From DASRBN01 sp035294305 (GTDB lineage: Bacteria > Chloroflexota > Ktedonobacteria > Ktedonobacterales > Ktedonobacteraceae), in assembly GCA_035294305.1 (NCBI GenBank), contig DATGLD010000021.1, positions 124,001 through 188,000 on the forward strand: a DNA stretch of 64,000 nucleotides, written 5' to 3'. The position numbers and the translations under genes are program-made. The notes below the pieces were generated by a model. It was not told the DNA's origin, searched no databases, and worked only from the letters and a program-made list of their open reading frames with translations. Numbering within the stretch: position 1 is the first letter of the stretch; each line of letters opens with the position of its first letter. This document shows, piece after piece, positions 42,687-50,460 of the stretch.

Positions 42687-44496
42687 GGGTCAATACCTGT
42701 GCTTGAATGGGGTGAAAGAACTCCCGGAAAGTGATGGCCGCTTGATGAGGGTGGCCTTTGGTTGCTATGAACAAGAGCATAAGAATAGCGAGTAGAATGA
42801 CCACCAGGATAATAGCGGTGAAGATAAGGAACTTACGGGTATTAGTTGAAGTGCCGGTAGGCGCAGAGTGGGCTGTTTGGATCGTTGACCCGTTCATCTG
42901 CACGATTGGTGCCGCTGGTTGGGGGGCCAGTCGTGCAGATGCCGCGACCGGGGCCGGAGGGCTGGCCTGCATGAAAGGTTTCGGAGGAACCTGGAGTGGA
43001 GCAGAAAGCGCCAGGTTCTCAATGGCCTGCTTAGATGCCCGGTGATTCTGCTGTGGAGCATCGCCTGAGAGACCGGCAGGAGGCTCTTGCATGCGTGATG
43101 ATGGTCCTGAGCCGGGTGATCTCGGTAGCGGTGGAGTAATGACAATGGTTGCTTCCCCTGAAATATCCTGTGGGGTCGTGGTGCCATGCCCGCCGGCCGG
43201 CGAATTGCTCGACTGGTAACCCGGTGCAGGTGGTTGTGACAGAGTTGAATTGACGGTGTTGCTGTTTGTCAATGATTTACCGCAGTGAGGGCAGAAAGAC
43301 GCGTTTCTGCTCAGGTCTCCATTACAGTATGGACACTGCCTGGTAGCGGCCGCAGGCGCCGGAGGCTGGGGATCCGGCATTGCTGTCGTATCCAGCGTTG
43401 CCGGATCAAGCGGTCCCTTTGTATTTTGCATTTGCTCAAAGAGCAGGGGTAAATCTGGCTGCGTGCTATGTGGATCGATGTTGCGAGGAGGCCTGCTCGA
43501 TGAGGGCTGCGTGGACGAAGGCAATGCGGCCAGTACCAAGCGAAGGTCATTGCTGAAATCCGCCACTGATTGATAGCGATCTCTGGGCTTCATTTCCATA
43601 GCATGCTTGATGATCGAGTTCAGTTTCTCAAGCAGTTCCGGTGGAAGCGTTCCTAATTGTGCCAGGTGCCGGGAATGGCGTGGGGCTGGCTTTGATGGCT
43701 TGGAGATGCCGAGACGAAATTGTCGCCCGGCAGTGGGGTCCGTACTTCCCTCGGGTGGATTGTGCGCGAGCAGGTCCTGCAAGGAAGGCAAATCCGGTTG
43801 ATTTTGTTGAATTGCCTGATTGCGCGTGGAGACACTTGGAGGCTCATGGGTTGTGAGCACGAAATAGAGAGTACCACCCAACGCGTACACATCCGACCGG
43901 GCGTCCGTTCCTGCTCCTCCGGGATATTGTTCCAGCGGAGCATAGCCGGGCGTGCCCTGGTGGCGAATGAAAAAAAGCGTGCGCGCACCATCCGCGGCTG
44001 CCTTCGCGTTGCCCAGATCGACCAGTATTGCCTTGCCGTCAGACGTAATACGAATATTATCCGGCTTGATGTCTCGATGAATAATAGGTGGTTGCTGGCT
44101 ATGTAGGAAGCTCACCGCGTTGGCGACGGAAAGAAGCCAGGTCAGAACCTGGGCCAGGGGAACAACATCGTTTTTCTGGCGCACGATGCGGATGTAATCG
44201 GTCAGGTCATTTCCCTCAATATAATCAAGTACCATATAGTATCGCCCCCGCTCATCGAAGGCGTCTTGAAAAGCAGGAAGATTTGGATGGTGTAGTTGAC
44301 TGAGCACGCGCTCCTCGTGCTCGAGTTGCACTTTGCCGCTCGACCCGGTGACAAGGTATTCCTTAATTGCGTATTGCGTTTTCGTCTGCATGTCTATCGC
44401 GATGTAGACATGCCCAAAGCCTCCGCTGCCCAGCACCCGTTCGATACGGTAGCGCCCGTGCAGTATTGTGCCTGACGGTAGCGTTTCCATCGCCAT
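42541..44496 (-). CDS. Membrane Ser/Thr protein kinase with zinc ribbon; 3' end overlaps hom
   Basis: 651 residues. Kinase domain (about 15-310) with VLGSGGFGHVYIAID, AIKEYLV, HRDIKPDNIRI and GTPGYAPLEQYPG. The metal-binding DFG is DLG (LVDLGNAKAA). Pro/Ser-rich linker, zinc ribbon CPYCNGDLSRNASFCPHCG (about 396-414), a long low-complexity stretch, and one membrane helix (about 575-600). The C-terminal tail of about 50 residues is read in another frame from within hom and looks like non-authentic sequence (RLWPRSPGIPSSSR), so the original stop may have been lost. Start chosen behind AAAGGAG. Confidence 0.88.
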   Translation of the reverse strand: MAMETLPSGTILHGRYRIERVLGSGGFGHVYIAIDMQTKTQYAIKEYLVTGSSGKVQLEHEERVLSQLHHPNLPAFQDAFDERGRYYMVLDYIEGNDLTDYIRIVRQKNDVVPLAQVLTWLLSVANAVSFLHSQQPPIIHRDIKPDNIRITSDGKAILVDLGNAKAAADGARTLFFIRHQGTPGYAPLEQYPGGAGTDARSDVYALGGTLYFVLTTHEPPSVSTRNQAIQQNQPDLPSLQDLLAHNPPEGSTDPTAGRQFRLGISKPSKPAPRHSRHLAQLGTLPPELLEKLNSIIKHAMEMKPRDRYQSVADFSNDLRLVLAALPSSTQPSSSRPPRNIDPHSTQPDLPLLFEQMQNTKGPLDPATLDTTAMPDPQPPAPAAATRQCPYCNGDLSRNASFCPHCGKSLTNSNTVNSTLSQPPAPGYQSSNSPAGGHGTTTPQDISGEATIVITPPLPRSPGSGPSSRMQEPPAGLSGDAPQQNHRASKQAIENLALSAPLQVPPKPFMQASPPAPVAASARLAPQPAAPIVQMNGSTIQTAHSAPTGTSTNTRKFLIFTAIILVVILLAILMLLFIATKGHPHQAAITFREFFHPIQAQVLTHERNVSLCITPSITPALARLWPRSPGIPSSSRITERMDGPRVRYAPGN

Positions 44497-44605
44497 AGAG
44501 GATAACTCCTTTTTGGGTTCCAATATGCTCAACAAGGCAACGGGTCAAACCGAATAATGGCCGTATCACATCATCGTGTTGTTCGTGCCACCTACATCCC
44601 CCGGC

Positions 44606-44660
44606 ATTATAGCACCTGGTAGGAAGCGTGTCATGTGTCTTATGACATGCTTCCTACCAG
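44606..44660 (-). promoter_or_regulatory. Kinase promoter overlapping a 19-bp palindrome
   Basis: CTGGTAGGAAGCGTGTCAT (44616-44634) pairs with 44642-44660 in full, with one G-T wobble and a 7-nt loop. On the minus strand TGACAC (44628-44633) and TATAAT (44606-44611) with 16-bp spacing make a promoter whose -35 box lies inside the palindrome. No T-run follows, so an operator is more likely than a terminator. It stands between the Lrp gene and the kinase gene. Confidence 0.6.
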
Positions 44661-44669
44661 GAAAAAGTA

Positions 44670-45194
44670 CTAGTGAGCTGATTCATTAGGCGAATGCCGC
44701 TGGATAGATGATGGTGATGGTGACAGCCGCGCCTGTGAGAGGAAAGCCCAGTTGTTCTGTTTGCACACGCGCAAATACATGTATGCTTCAGCCTGTTGCA
44801 CACCCTGTACCTTATAGAGCTTTTCAGTAAGAAACTTCAAGAGATGGTCGTTATCGCGGCAGACAACCTCAGCCAACAGGTCAAAACTGCCTGTCGTGAT
44901 AATTAGATAGATCACTTCATCAAACGTAGAGATCTCCTCGGCCACCTGCAGGAGCCGTTCGCCCGATACACGAATACCAATCATACTTGCCAGGGAGAAA
45001 CCCAGTTTGATGGGATTGGTAACGGCAACGATTTGCATAACCTGGGTATTGATTAAGTTGGCGACACGCTGCCGCACGCTGGCCTCCGATATGCCTAGCT
45101 CGGCGGCCAGTTTAGTAAATGGACGCCTCCCATCTAACTGCAGCGCCTCGATAATGCTTTGATCGATTTCGTCTATCCCATTCTTATCGTTCAT
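44670..45194 (-). CDS. Lrp/AsnC-family transcriptional regulator
   Basis: 174 residues. N-terminal helix-turn-helix (about 7-55: IDQSIIEALQLDGRRPFTKLAAELGISEASVRQRVANLIN) and C-terminal RAM ligand-binding domain (about 70-150: SLASMIGIRVSGERLLQVAEEISTFDEVIYLIITTGSFDLLAEVVCRDNDHLLKFL). Lrp proteins sense amino acids and often regulate themselves. The palindrome at 44616-44660 next to it is a candidate site, and the kinase-hom genes downstream are possible targets (inference). Confidence 0.93.
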   Translation of the reverse strand: MNDKNGIDEIDQSIIEALQLDGRRPFTKLAAELGISEASVRQRVANLINTQVMQIVAVTNPIKLGFSLASMIGIRVSGERLLQVAEEISTFDEVIYLIITTGSFDLLAEVVCRDNDHLLKFLTEKLYKVQGVQQAEAYMYLRVCKQNNWAFLSQARLSPSPSSIQRHSPNESAH

Positions 45195-45386
45195 TATAGC
45201 GAAGTATCCCTTGCCCCCTTCCCGTAACTTTATACCCTGGCACCTCGCACCACCCTGCTGTCCTGATGCCAGAAATCAAATGTTCAAGTTCAATGTGGCT
45301 ATACTACCATCTTAGGCAGAGATGTGCAATAATCTGTAAACAAACGGCTTAAAATCCAGTCTCCAATCGAAGAAAGGATGGCTAGT

Positions 45387-46526
45387 ATGCCTAGTCGTTG
45401 CACCGGCTTTGTTTTCGACGAACATTATATGGGGCATGATACGGGGGTCCAGGCGACCGTCGTCACACGCCATGGTTCGTTCGAAGTCTCGCCTGAACCA
45501 CATCCCTCTTCGCGTTATATCATCAAGCGAATTAAGGAATTTCTCGATGGTTCCGGCCTGACGGCATTGATGCACCCGATTCCGGCGCGTGCGGCCAGCG
45601 AAGATGAGATTGCGGTCTACCATACCCGGAAGTATATCGCCGGGATACGCGCGCTTTGTGCCGGCGAGACTCCCGAAGCAGGTTGGGGTGAGATCGATGT
45701 AGAGACTGCTCTCAGTCCTGGTACGTTTGAGGCCGCGCTCTATGCGGCGGGCGGTTCAATGAATGCGGTGAGCGCGGTTATGAATGGCCAGGTGCGCAAT
45801 GCCTATGCTCTCTTGCGACCTCCGGGCCATCACGCGACGAGCAACCAGGCCCTGGGTTTCTGCATCTTTAACAATACCGTCATCGCTGCTCATCATGCCC
45901 GTAATGCTTATGGCCTTGAACGCGTCATGATTGTAGATTGGGACGTGCATCATGGCAATGGTACGCAAGATGCGTTTTATGCCGACCCACATGTACTCTT
46001 TATCTCGCTGCACCAGCAAAACTGGTTCCCAAAGCTGGCAGGAGAACTGGAGCAGGTAGGAAGCGGCGCGGGTGCCGGCTATACGATCAATATTCCGCTT
46101 CCGGCAGGCACCGGCGATAGGGGCTACCGGGCGGCATTCGAACAACTGGTGCTTCCTATCGGCCTGCAGTACCGGCCAGAACTGATTATCATCACGGCCG
46201 GTCAGGATGGAAGCTGGCTCGACCCACTTGCCCAGATGATGCTGACCATGGCCGGCTTTCGCAAAATGTCCGAATTAATGCTTGGACTGGCAGAAGAGGT
46301 CTGTGGTGGAAAACTGGTGATGCTACAGGCGGGTGGCTATAGCACTGCTTATGTGCCCTATTGCACACTTGCCGCCGTTGAGCCGCTGGTAGGCGTAGAT
46401 CTCGGCATAGTCGATCTCTACGACACGTCTTCAGAACTTGAACGCAGTGCGACTGTTTTTTCGCAGGAGACGCAAGATGCGCTGGCGGCAGCACGAAAAT
46501 GGCATAGCAACTGGTGGAAATTGTGA
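45387..46526 (+). CDS. Histone-deacetylase-like amidohydrolase (class II-like)
   Basis: Zinc amidohydrolase acting on acetylated lysine or acetylpolyamine-like substrates. 379 residues. Family motifs: RPPGHHATSNQALGFCIFNN near 145, DWDVHHGNGTQDAFY near 183 (zinc Asp and His) and ITAGQDGSWLDPLAQM near 272. All catalytic positions are kept. Deacetylases of this group are sometimes linked to polyamine or acetoin use. No such partner is nearby. ATG 45387 was preferred over 45378 because the ribosome site AAAGG is otherwise too close. Confidence 0.92.
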   Translation: MPSRCTGFVFDEHYMGHDTGVQATVVTRHGSFEVSPEPHPSSRYIIKRIKEFLDGSGLTALMHPIPARAASEDEIAVYHTRKYIAGIRALCAGETPEAGWGEIDVETALSPGTFEAALYAAGGSMNAVSAVMNGQVRNAYALLRPPGHHATSNQALGFCIFNNTVIAAHHARNAYGLERVMIVDWDVHHGNGTQDAFYADPHVLFISLHQQNWFPKLAGELEQVGSGAGAGYTINIPLPAGTGDRGYRAAFEQLVLPIGLQYRPELIIITAGQDGSWLDPLAQMMLTMAGFRKMSELMLGLAEEVCGGKLVMLQAGGYSTAYVPYCTLAAVEPLVGVDLGIVDLYDTSSELERSATVFSQETQDALAAARKWHSNWWKL

Positions 46527-46546
46527 TTTCATATAGCCATAGGCTA
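46526..46546. repeat. TATAGCCA-type short dispersed motif, copy b
   Basis: ATTTCATATAGCCATAGGC plus TA, starting on the last base of the deacetylase stop codon. It contains the inverted repeat TAGCC-ATA-GGCTA and is followed by an A-rich stretch. Confidence 0.5.
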
Positions 46547-46675
46547 CACAAACAACAAAGCGGAGCAACACCAAAAAGCAACCTCCCGGTCTCTGCTTAC
46601 AGCCCTTGCCCGGTTCCAGAAAAAATATGCTATACTCTAGATATGCCAGTCCGTTACTAGACGAGGAGGGCCTCC

Positions 46676-46999
46676 ATGGAGCAACCTGCGCCGCGTGCCA
46701 GATATGATGAGTTTGCCGAACAATTTACGTCTGTCCTGTATGACAACTGGTCAGATATTCTCCTAATCATCAATCGACAATCGCCCCGTATCGCGGCCCT
46801 GCTGAAAGTGGCGACGCCTTCGGGATTGAAACGCGTCAATGGGAGCTGGCATATACAGGTAATGATCAAACGGGTTGTGCAGCGTGATAAGCTGCGTCAA
46901 CCGCGCGACAACGAAGTCGTAGCCCAGGCGATCCGGACATGGGCGCACACAGCAGCGCAGTTGAAACTCCCCCGCGTGACGGTGAATTTCGAACTCTAA
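46676..46999 (+). CDS. Small protein resembling the C-terminal domain of DnaX (weak)
   Basis: 107 residues with a good ribosome site (GAGGAGG) and an extended -10 type promoter (TGCTATACT near 46630). The pattern NWSDILLIINRQSPRIAALLKVATPSGLK recalls the small domain found near the C-terminus of many DNA polymerase III gamma/tau subunits, here as a free-standing protein. This is a pattern resemblance only, so function is unassigned. The M48 peptidase gene starts 40 bases downstream and could be cotranscribed. Confidence 0.6.
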   Translation: MEQPAPRARYDEFAEQFTSVLYDNWSDILLIINRQSPRIAALLKVATPSGLKRVNGSWHIQVMIKRVVQRDKLRQPRDNEVVAQAIRTWAHTAAQLKLPRVTVNFEL

Positions 47000-47039
47000 A
47001 GCGTATCGATCGCCTGGCTCACTCAAGAAGGAGCCTCCT

Positions 47040-48047
47040 ATGTCTACGGCTCAACCGAAAGTGCGAAGGCGCTTTCCCGGCTTGAATGCTGCCGTCCTGC
47101 AACACCCTTATGACCGTGCTGCCCTTGGCGCGCTACAGAAAGTTCCCGGCCTGGATATTGTGGTGCGCAAATTCATTGAACTGTATCCAGAACGTGTTGC
47201 CTATATTCTCAATGTCGCGCAGACCGTGCGGGTCTCCAAATTACAGTGCTCACAATTGTATGCCCAGTTGCAGGAGGCATGCGCTATCCTCGATGTAGCC
47301 GAGCCTGAACTGTATGTCGCTCAAAATCCCATCCCTAATGCCATAACGAGTGGGAACAGCCACCCTTATATTATTCTGACCAGCGGCTTGCTCGATCTAT
47401 TGGATGAGGACGAGATACTGGCTGTAATTGCTCATGAACTCGGCCACATTAAATCTGGGCATGTGCTTTACAAGACGATGGCTCGGGGTATCAGCCTTGG
47501 GCTTTCGATCATTGGGGACTTGACGCTGGGCATTGGCCGCCTGGTCGGGCGCACGCTGGAGGCCACACTGCTCGAATGGGATCGTAAATCGGAATTTAGC
47601 GCCGACCGCGCTGCGCTGCTGGTGGTACAAGATGCACATGTCATGCTCACGCTGCTGATGAAATTTGCTGGCGGCACACTTTTCCAGCGCAATGAGATGA
47701 ATCCGCAAGAATTTTTGAGGCAGGCCGGTCTGTATGAAGAGGTCGATGTGAGTATACTCAACCGCATTTATAAAATGATGGTGGTAACAGCGGTGAACCA
47801 TCCTCTAACCATTGTGCGCGCGCGCGAGATTCTCAACTGGTCAGACAGCCGCGAATACAGGGATATTCTCGAAGGCAACTATCCGCGCGCGAAAAGCCCA
47901 CTAGAGAATCTACCTGGTGACACGACAGCCAGTAATGCTTCCGCATCACCCAGGTATACCGAGAATGGCTTGATTCTCTGCCCGCATTGCAACCGCGAGC
48001 AAACGAACCGGCGCTTTTGCAGCCTCTGCGGAGGTGCCATAGCATAA
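47040..48047 (+). CDS. M48-family metallopeptidase with C-terminal zinc ribbon
   Basis: 335 residues. Zinc-protease motif VIAHELGHIKSGHVLYK near residue 128 (His-Glu-x2-His) and the third ligand Glu in WDRKSEFSADRAALLV near 186. The C-terminus carries a Cys4 ribbon, LCPHCNREQTNRRFCSLCGG (about 313-332), not typical for HtpX-like peptidases. Only one moderately hydrophobic segment (about 142-165) is present, so it may be soluble or peripherally membrane-bound. Good ribosome site AAGGAG. Confidence 0.9.
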   Translation: MSTAQPKVRRRFPGLNAAVLQHPYDRAALGALQKVPGLDIVVRKFIELYPERVAYILNVAQTVRVSKLQCSQLYAQLQEACAILDVAEPELYVAQNPIPNAITSGNSHPYIILTSGLLDLLDEDEILAVIAHELGHIKSGHVLYKTMARGISLGLSIIGDLTLGIGRLVGRTLEATLLEWDRKSEFSADRAALLVVQDAHVMLTLLMKFAGGTLFQRNEMNPQEFLRQAGLYEEVDVSILNRIYKMMVVTAVNHPLTIVRAREILNWSDSREYRDILEGNYPRAKSPLENLPGDTTASNASASPRYTENGLILCPHCNREQTNRRFCSLCGGAIA

Positions 48048-48049
48048 GC

Positions 48050-48361
48050 ATGTGGGGGAAAAAGAGTAACAACTATCGTCTGGCCGGTTATCTGATGATA
48101 GCTACAGCGGCAAGTCTTTTCGGACTCAATGGCAACCTGTCACGGCTACTTTTCGATGATGGTATTTCTCCTATCACACTCGTCGAATTTCGCATGCTGA
48201 TTGGCGCATTGTGCCTTTTCTCGGTTTTATTCATTGGCCAGCGCAAAGGATTGAAGGCGCCATACCGCAGCTGGGGATGGATTGTGGCATTTGGCCTCTC
48301 GCTGGCTTTGGTTACCTATACCTACTTCGTCGCGATCAGCCGTTTGCCGCTTACAATATGA
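48050..48361 (+). pseudogene. Truncated EamA/DMT-family transporter
   Basis: 103 residues starting MWGKKSNNYRLAGYLMIATAASLFGLNGNLSRLL and running through about three transmembrane helices to AISRLPLTI, then a stop. Full EamA permeases have two such repeats (about 280-300 residues), so two thirds are missing. The reading frame ends just before an AT-rich segment carrying a TATAGCCA motif (48400), which may mark a deletion or insertion scar. No remainder of the gene was found nearby. Probably non-functional. Confidence 0.8.
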
Positions 48362-48399
48362 GAATTTAGCGGTTCCCGAAGTGAAATTTTTTAAATAAA

Positions 48400-48420
48400 A
48401 TTTCTTATAGCCACTTACTA
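48400..48420. repeat. TATAGCCA-type short dispersed motif, copy c
   Basis: ATTTCTTATAGCCACTTAC plus TA, 39 bases after the stop of the truncated transporter. It matches copies a and b in the first 14 positions apart from one base. Confidence 0.4.
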
Positions 48421-48493
48421 CAAATTCAACACTACCAACCAAAGAAAACAAACGAATAACCAGCACTCCTAGAAGGGAAAAAGGAGCTACCCA

Positions 48494-49540
48494 ATGGAAC
48501 TCAACTGGAACCGCTACCGACCAGCAGCAGATGCCACTATTATTACGACGCTAGATTTGCACGTGGCAGGTGAACCTTTCCGCATCATTACCGGAGGGCT
48601 GCCTGAACTACAAGGCGCGACAATGCTGGAACGCCGGCGCTATATGCGACAACACTTTGATCACATCCGGCGAGCATTAATATGGGAACCGCGGGGTCAC
48701 TTCGATATGTATGGCTGCGTCCTCACACCGGCAGTATCGCCCGAGGCAGATCTCGGTGTGCTTTTCATGCATAATGAAGGCTACAGTACGATGTGTGGAC
48801 ATGGCGCAATTGCCCTGGCAACCGCGCTCCTGGAAACAGGCATATTGGAAGCGAAAGGACGGGAAACGCCCGTCGATTTTGACACGCCGGCTGGATTGGT
48901 ACGCGCCACCGTTCACCTGGACAACGAAGGCCACGCAGAACATGTCTCGTTTCTGAATGTACCCTCATTCCTGTATGCTCGCGACCTCAAAGTTGAATTG
49001 CCACACTATGGGCAAACCAGCATAGATGTGGCATTTGGCGGCGCTTTCTATGCGATAGTGCCAGCCGAGCAGGTGGGCTTAAAAGTGGAGCCGGGACAAA
49101 TCGAACGACTCGTTGCGGCAGGCGAGGCGATTACACAGGCAGTAAACACCACTCTGGCTATCCAGCATCCGATTGAAGAGGATCTCGGCTTCCTCTACGG
49201 TACAATCCTCACCGGGCCGCCTGAAGATCCTACCCACCACAGTCGCAATCTGTGTATCTTCGGCAATGCAGAGGCGGACCGCTCACCCACAGGCACAGGG
49301 GTCTCTGCCCGGCTGGCGCTGCTGCACGCTAAAGGTGAAATCGGTGAGGACCAGGAAATCGCAATTGAAAGTATCCTGGGGAAAGCCAGCGTGTTTGGCG
49401 GTAGAATCGTGGGACGAGCAAAAGTTGGGCAGTATGACGCGGTCATACCTGAAGTAAGTGGCAGGGCCTTTATTACCGGCCGCCACGAGTTCATTATAGA
49501 CCCGCGAGATAAACTGGGACAAGGATTTCTGATTGTCTAG
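48494..49540 (+). CDS. Trans-3-hydroxy-L-proline dehydratase (proline racemase family)
   Basis: 348 residues. The proline racemase family uses two catalytic Cys. The first is present in YSTMCGHGAIALA near residue 98, but the second motif reads DRSPTGTGVSARLA with Thr in place of Cys near 262. That Cys-to-Thr change is the known mark of trans-3-hydroxy-L-proline dehydratase, which makes pyrroline-2-carboxylate. Other signatures: TLDLHVAGEPFRIITGG and VDVAFGGAFYA-like IDVAFGGAFYAIV. Start follows AAAAAGGAGCTACCCA. No partner gene for hydroxyproline use is adjacent. Confidence 0.9.
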   Translation: MELNWNRYRPAADATIITTLDLHVAGEPFRIITGGLPELQGATMLERRRYMRQHFDHIRRALIWEPRGHFDMYGCVLTPAVSPEADLGVLFMHNEGYSTMCGHGAIALATALLETGILEAKGRETPVDFDTPAGLVRATVHLDNEGHAEHVSFLNVPSFLYARDLKVELPHYGQTSIDVAFGGAFYAIVPAEQVGLKVEPGQIERLVAAGEAITQAVNTTLAIQHPIEEDLGFLYGTILTGPPEDPTHHSRNLCIFGNAEADRSPTGTGVSARLALLHAKGEIGEDQEIAIESILGKASVFGGRIVGRAKVGQYDAVIPEVSGRAFITGRHEFIIDPRDKLGQGFLIV

Positions 49541-49544
49541 CGCC

Positions 49545-49643
49545 TTTCCGCTTGACTTTCTCAGGTTTGAGAGTATACTCTGCCTATAGAGAGATGGCAG
49601 GAGCTGGGCCTTTCCCAGATCTCTCGGTGGGGATTGAAAGGAC
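49545..49643 (+). repeat. Dispersed promoter-hairpin element, copy 2 (leader of the GNAT gene)
   Basis: TTGACT (49552-49557), 16-bp spacer, TATACT (49574-49579), then CTCT/AGAG hairpin. A striking nested stem follows: AGAGAT (49590-49595) with ATCTCT (49619-49624) around CTGGG (49604-49608) with CCCAG (49614-49618), leaving GGCAGGAG as a one-sided bulge. The element ends GGGGATTGAAAGGAC directly against the ATG at 49644, so this copy serves as promoter and 5' leader of the GNAT gene. Confidence 0.75.
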
Positions 49644-50300
49644 ATGACGCTTCCACCTACAAATATCGAGCAACCTCTGGGCACTTTCTGGTTGATGAGT
49701 CTCGCCTCATCTGCGGCGCTTGAGATTGCGCCTCATGTGCCTGCGAACTTCAAGCAGGTTGGCGCTGAGGAGGCTCGTGCGCTTGCCCAGGCAATGGGAA
49801 ATACCGAAACAACAGAAGTACTTCGACGCTTCTCTACTGGACGGCGCTGCTATGTGGCTATGGTTGGCAATGTCCTTGCCACCTATGGCTGGGTGAGCAT
49901 GGAGGAAGAGGCGATTGGAGAACTTCACCTGCACATTCGTCTTGCCAGAGGTGAAGCCTATATCTGGGATTGTGCCACATTGCCAGCGTATCGCGGACAG
50001 CGCCTTTATCCAGCACTACTAACATACATCGTGAAACAATTGCGAAGCGAGGGCTTAAGCCGGATATGGATCGGCGCCGATAGCGATAATTACGCCTCCC
50101 AATCCGGCATGGCCCTTGCCGGATTCCGGCCCATTGCAGATATCGTCGATACTTGCGTGTTGGCACTGCGCCGCCCGTGGCTGCGGGGACGGCCAGGTGT
50201 GCCCGAATCGCTTGTGACGGACATGCGCCGAATGGTATATGGGGATCGCGCTTTCGCCTGGCAGGAAGCTGTATCACATATGAGTCAGAAGCAAGGGTGA
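49644..50300 (+). CDS. GNAT-family N-acetyltransferase
   Basis: 218 residues. N-terminal degenerate part, then GNAT core with RCYVAMVGNVLATYGWVSMEE (beta strands 2-3), WDCATLPAYRGQRLYPALLTYIVKQL (the acetyl-CoA pyrophosphate loop, here RGQRLY, near residue 110) and IGADSDNYASQSGMALAGFRP. A typical acetyltransferase, substrate unknown. The start codon stands directly after the dispersed element, whose AAAGG is the ribosome site at 4 bases. Confidence 0.8.
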   Translation: MTLPPTNIEQPLGTFWLMSLASSAALEIAPHVPANFKQVGAEEARALAQAMGNTETTEVLRRFSTGRRCYVAMVGNVLATYGWVSMEEEAIGELHLHIRLARGEAYIWDCATLPAYRGQRLYPALLTYIVKQLRSEGLSRIWIGADSDNYASQSGMALAGFRPIADIVDTCVLALRRPWLRGRPGVPESLVTDMRRMVYGDRAFAWQEAVSHMSQKQG

Positions 50301-50393
50301 TCATTGTTGTGGTTAAGGAAATGGGTGAGATGGTAAATACTCTGGAACATTTCCCAGGGTATGACGTTGCAAGGCCTCCTCGAGCGCGCGCAG

Positions 50394-50417
50394 CCCGGCC
50401 CTGTGTTCAGGGCCGGG
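50394..50417. terminator. GC-rich hairpin between convergent genes
   Basis: Perfect 10-bp stem CCCGGCCCTG/CAGGGCCGGG with a TGTT loop. It lies between the ends of the GNAT gene (plus) and the 50461 gene (minus), so a two-way terminator is plausible, though no T-run follows. Confidence 0.55.
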
Positions 50418-50460
50418 GAAGGATGACAGGCATAAACCTCATCTACCTGAAGGAAGCACC

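Noticed and set aside
46818..46830. Fourth copy of the dispersed element (GGGATTGAAACG)
   Set aside because: Lies inside the coding sequence at 46676 and lacks the promoter boxes and hairpin.
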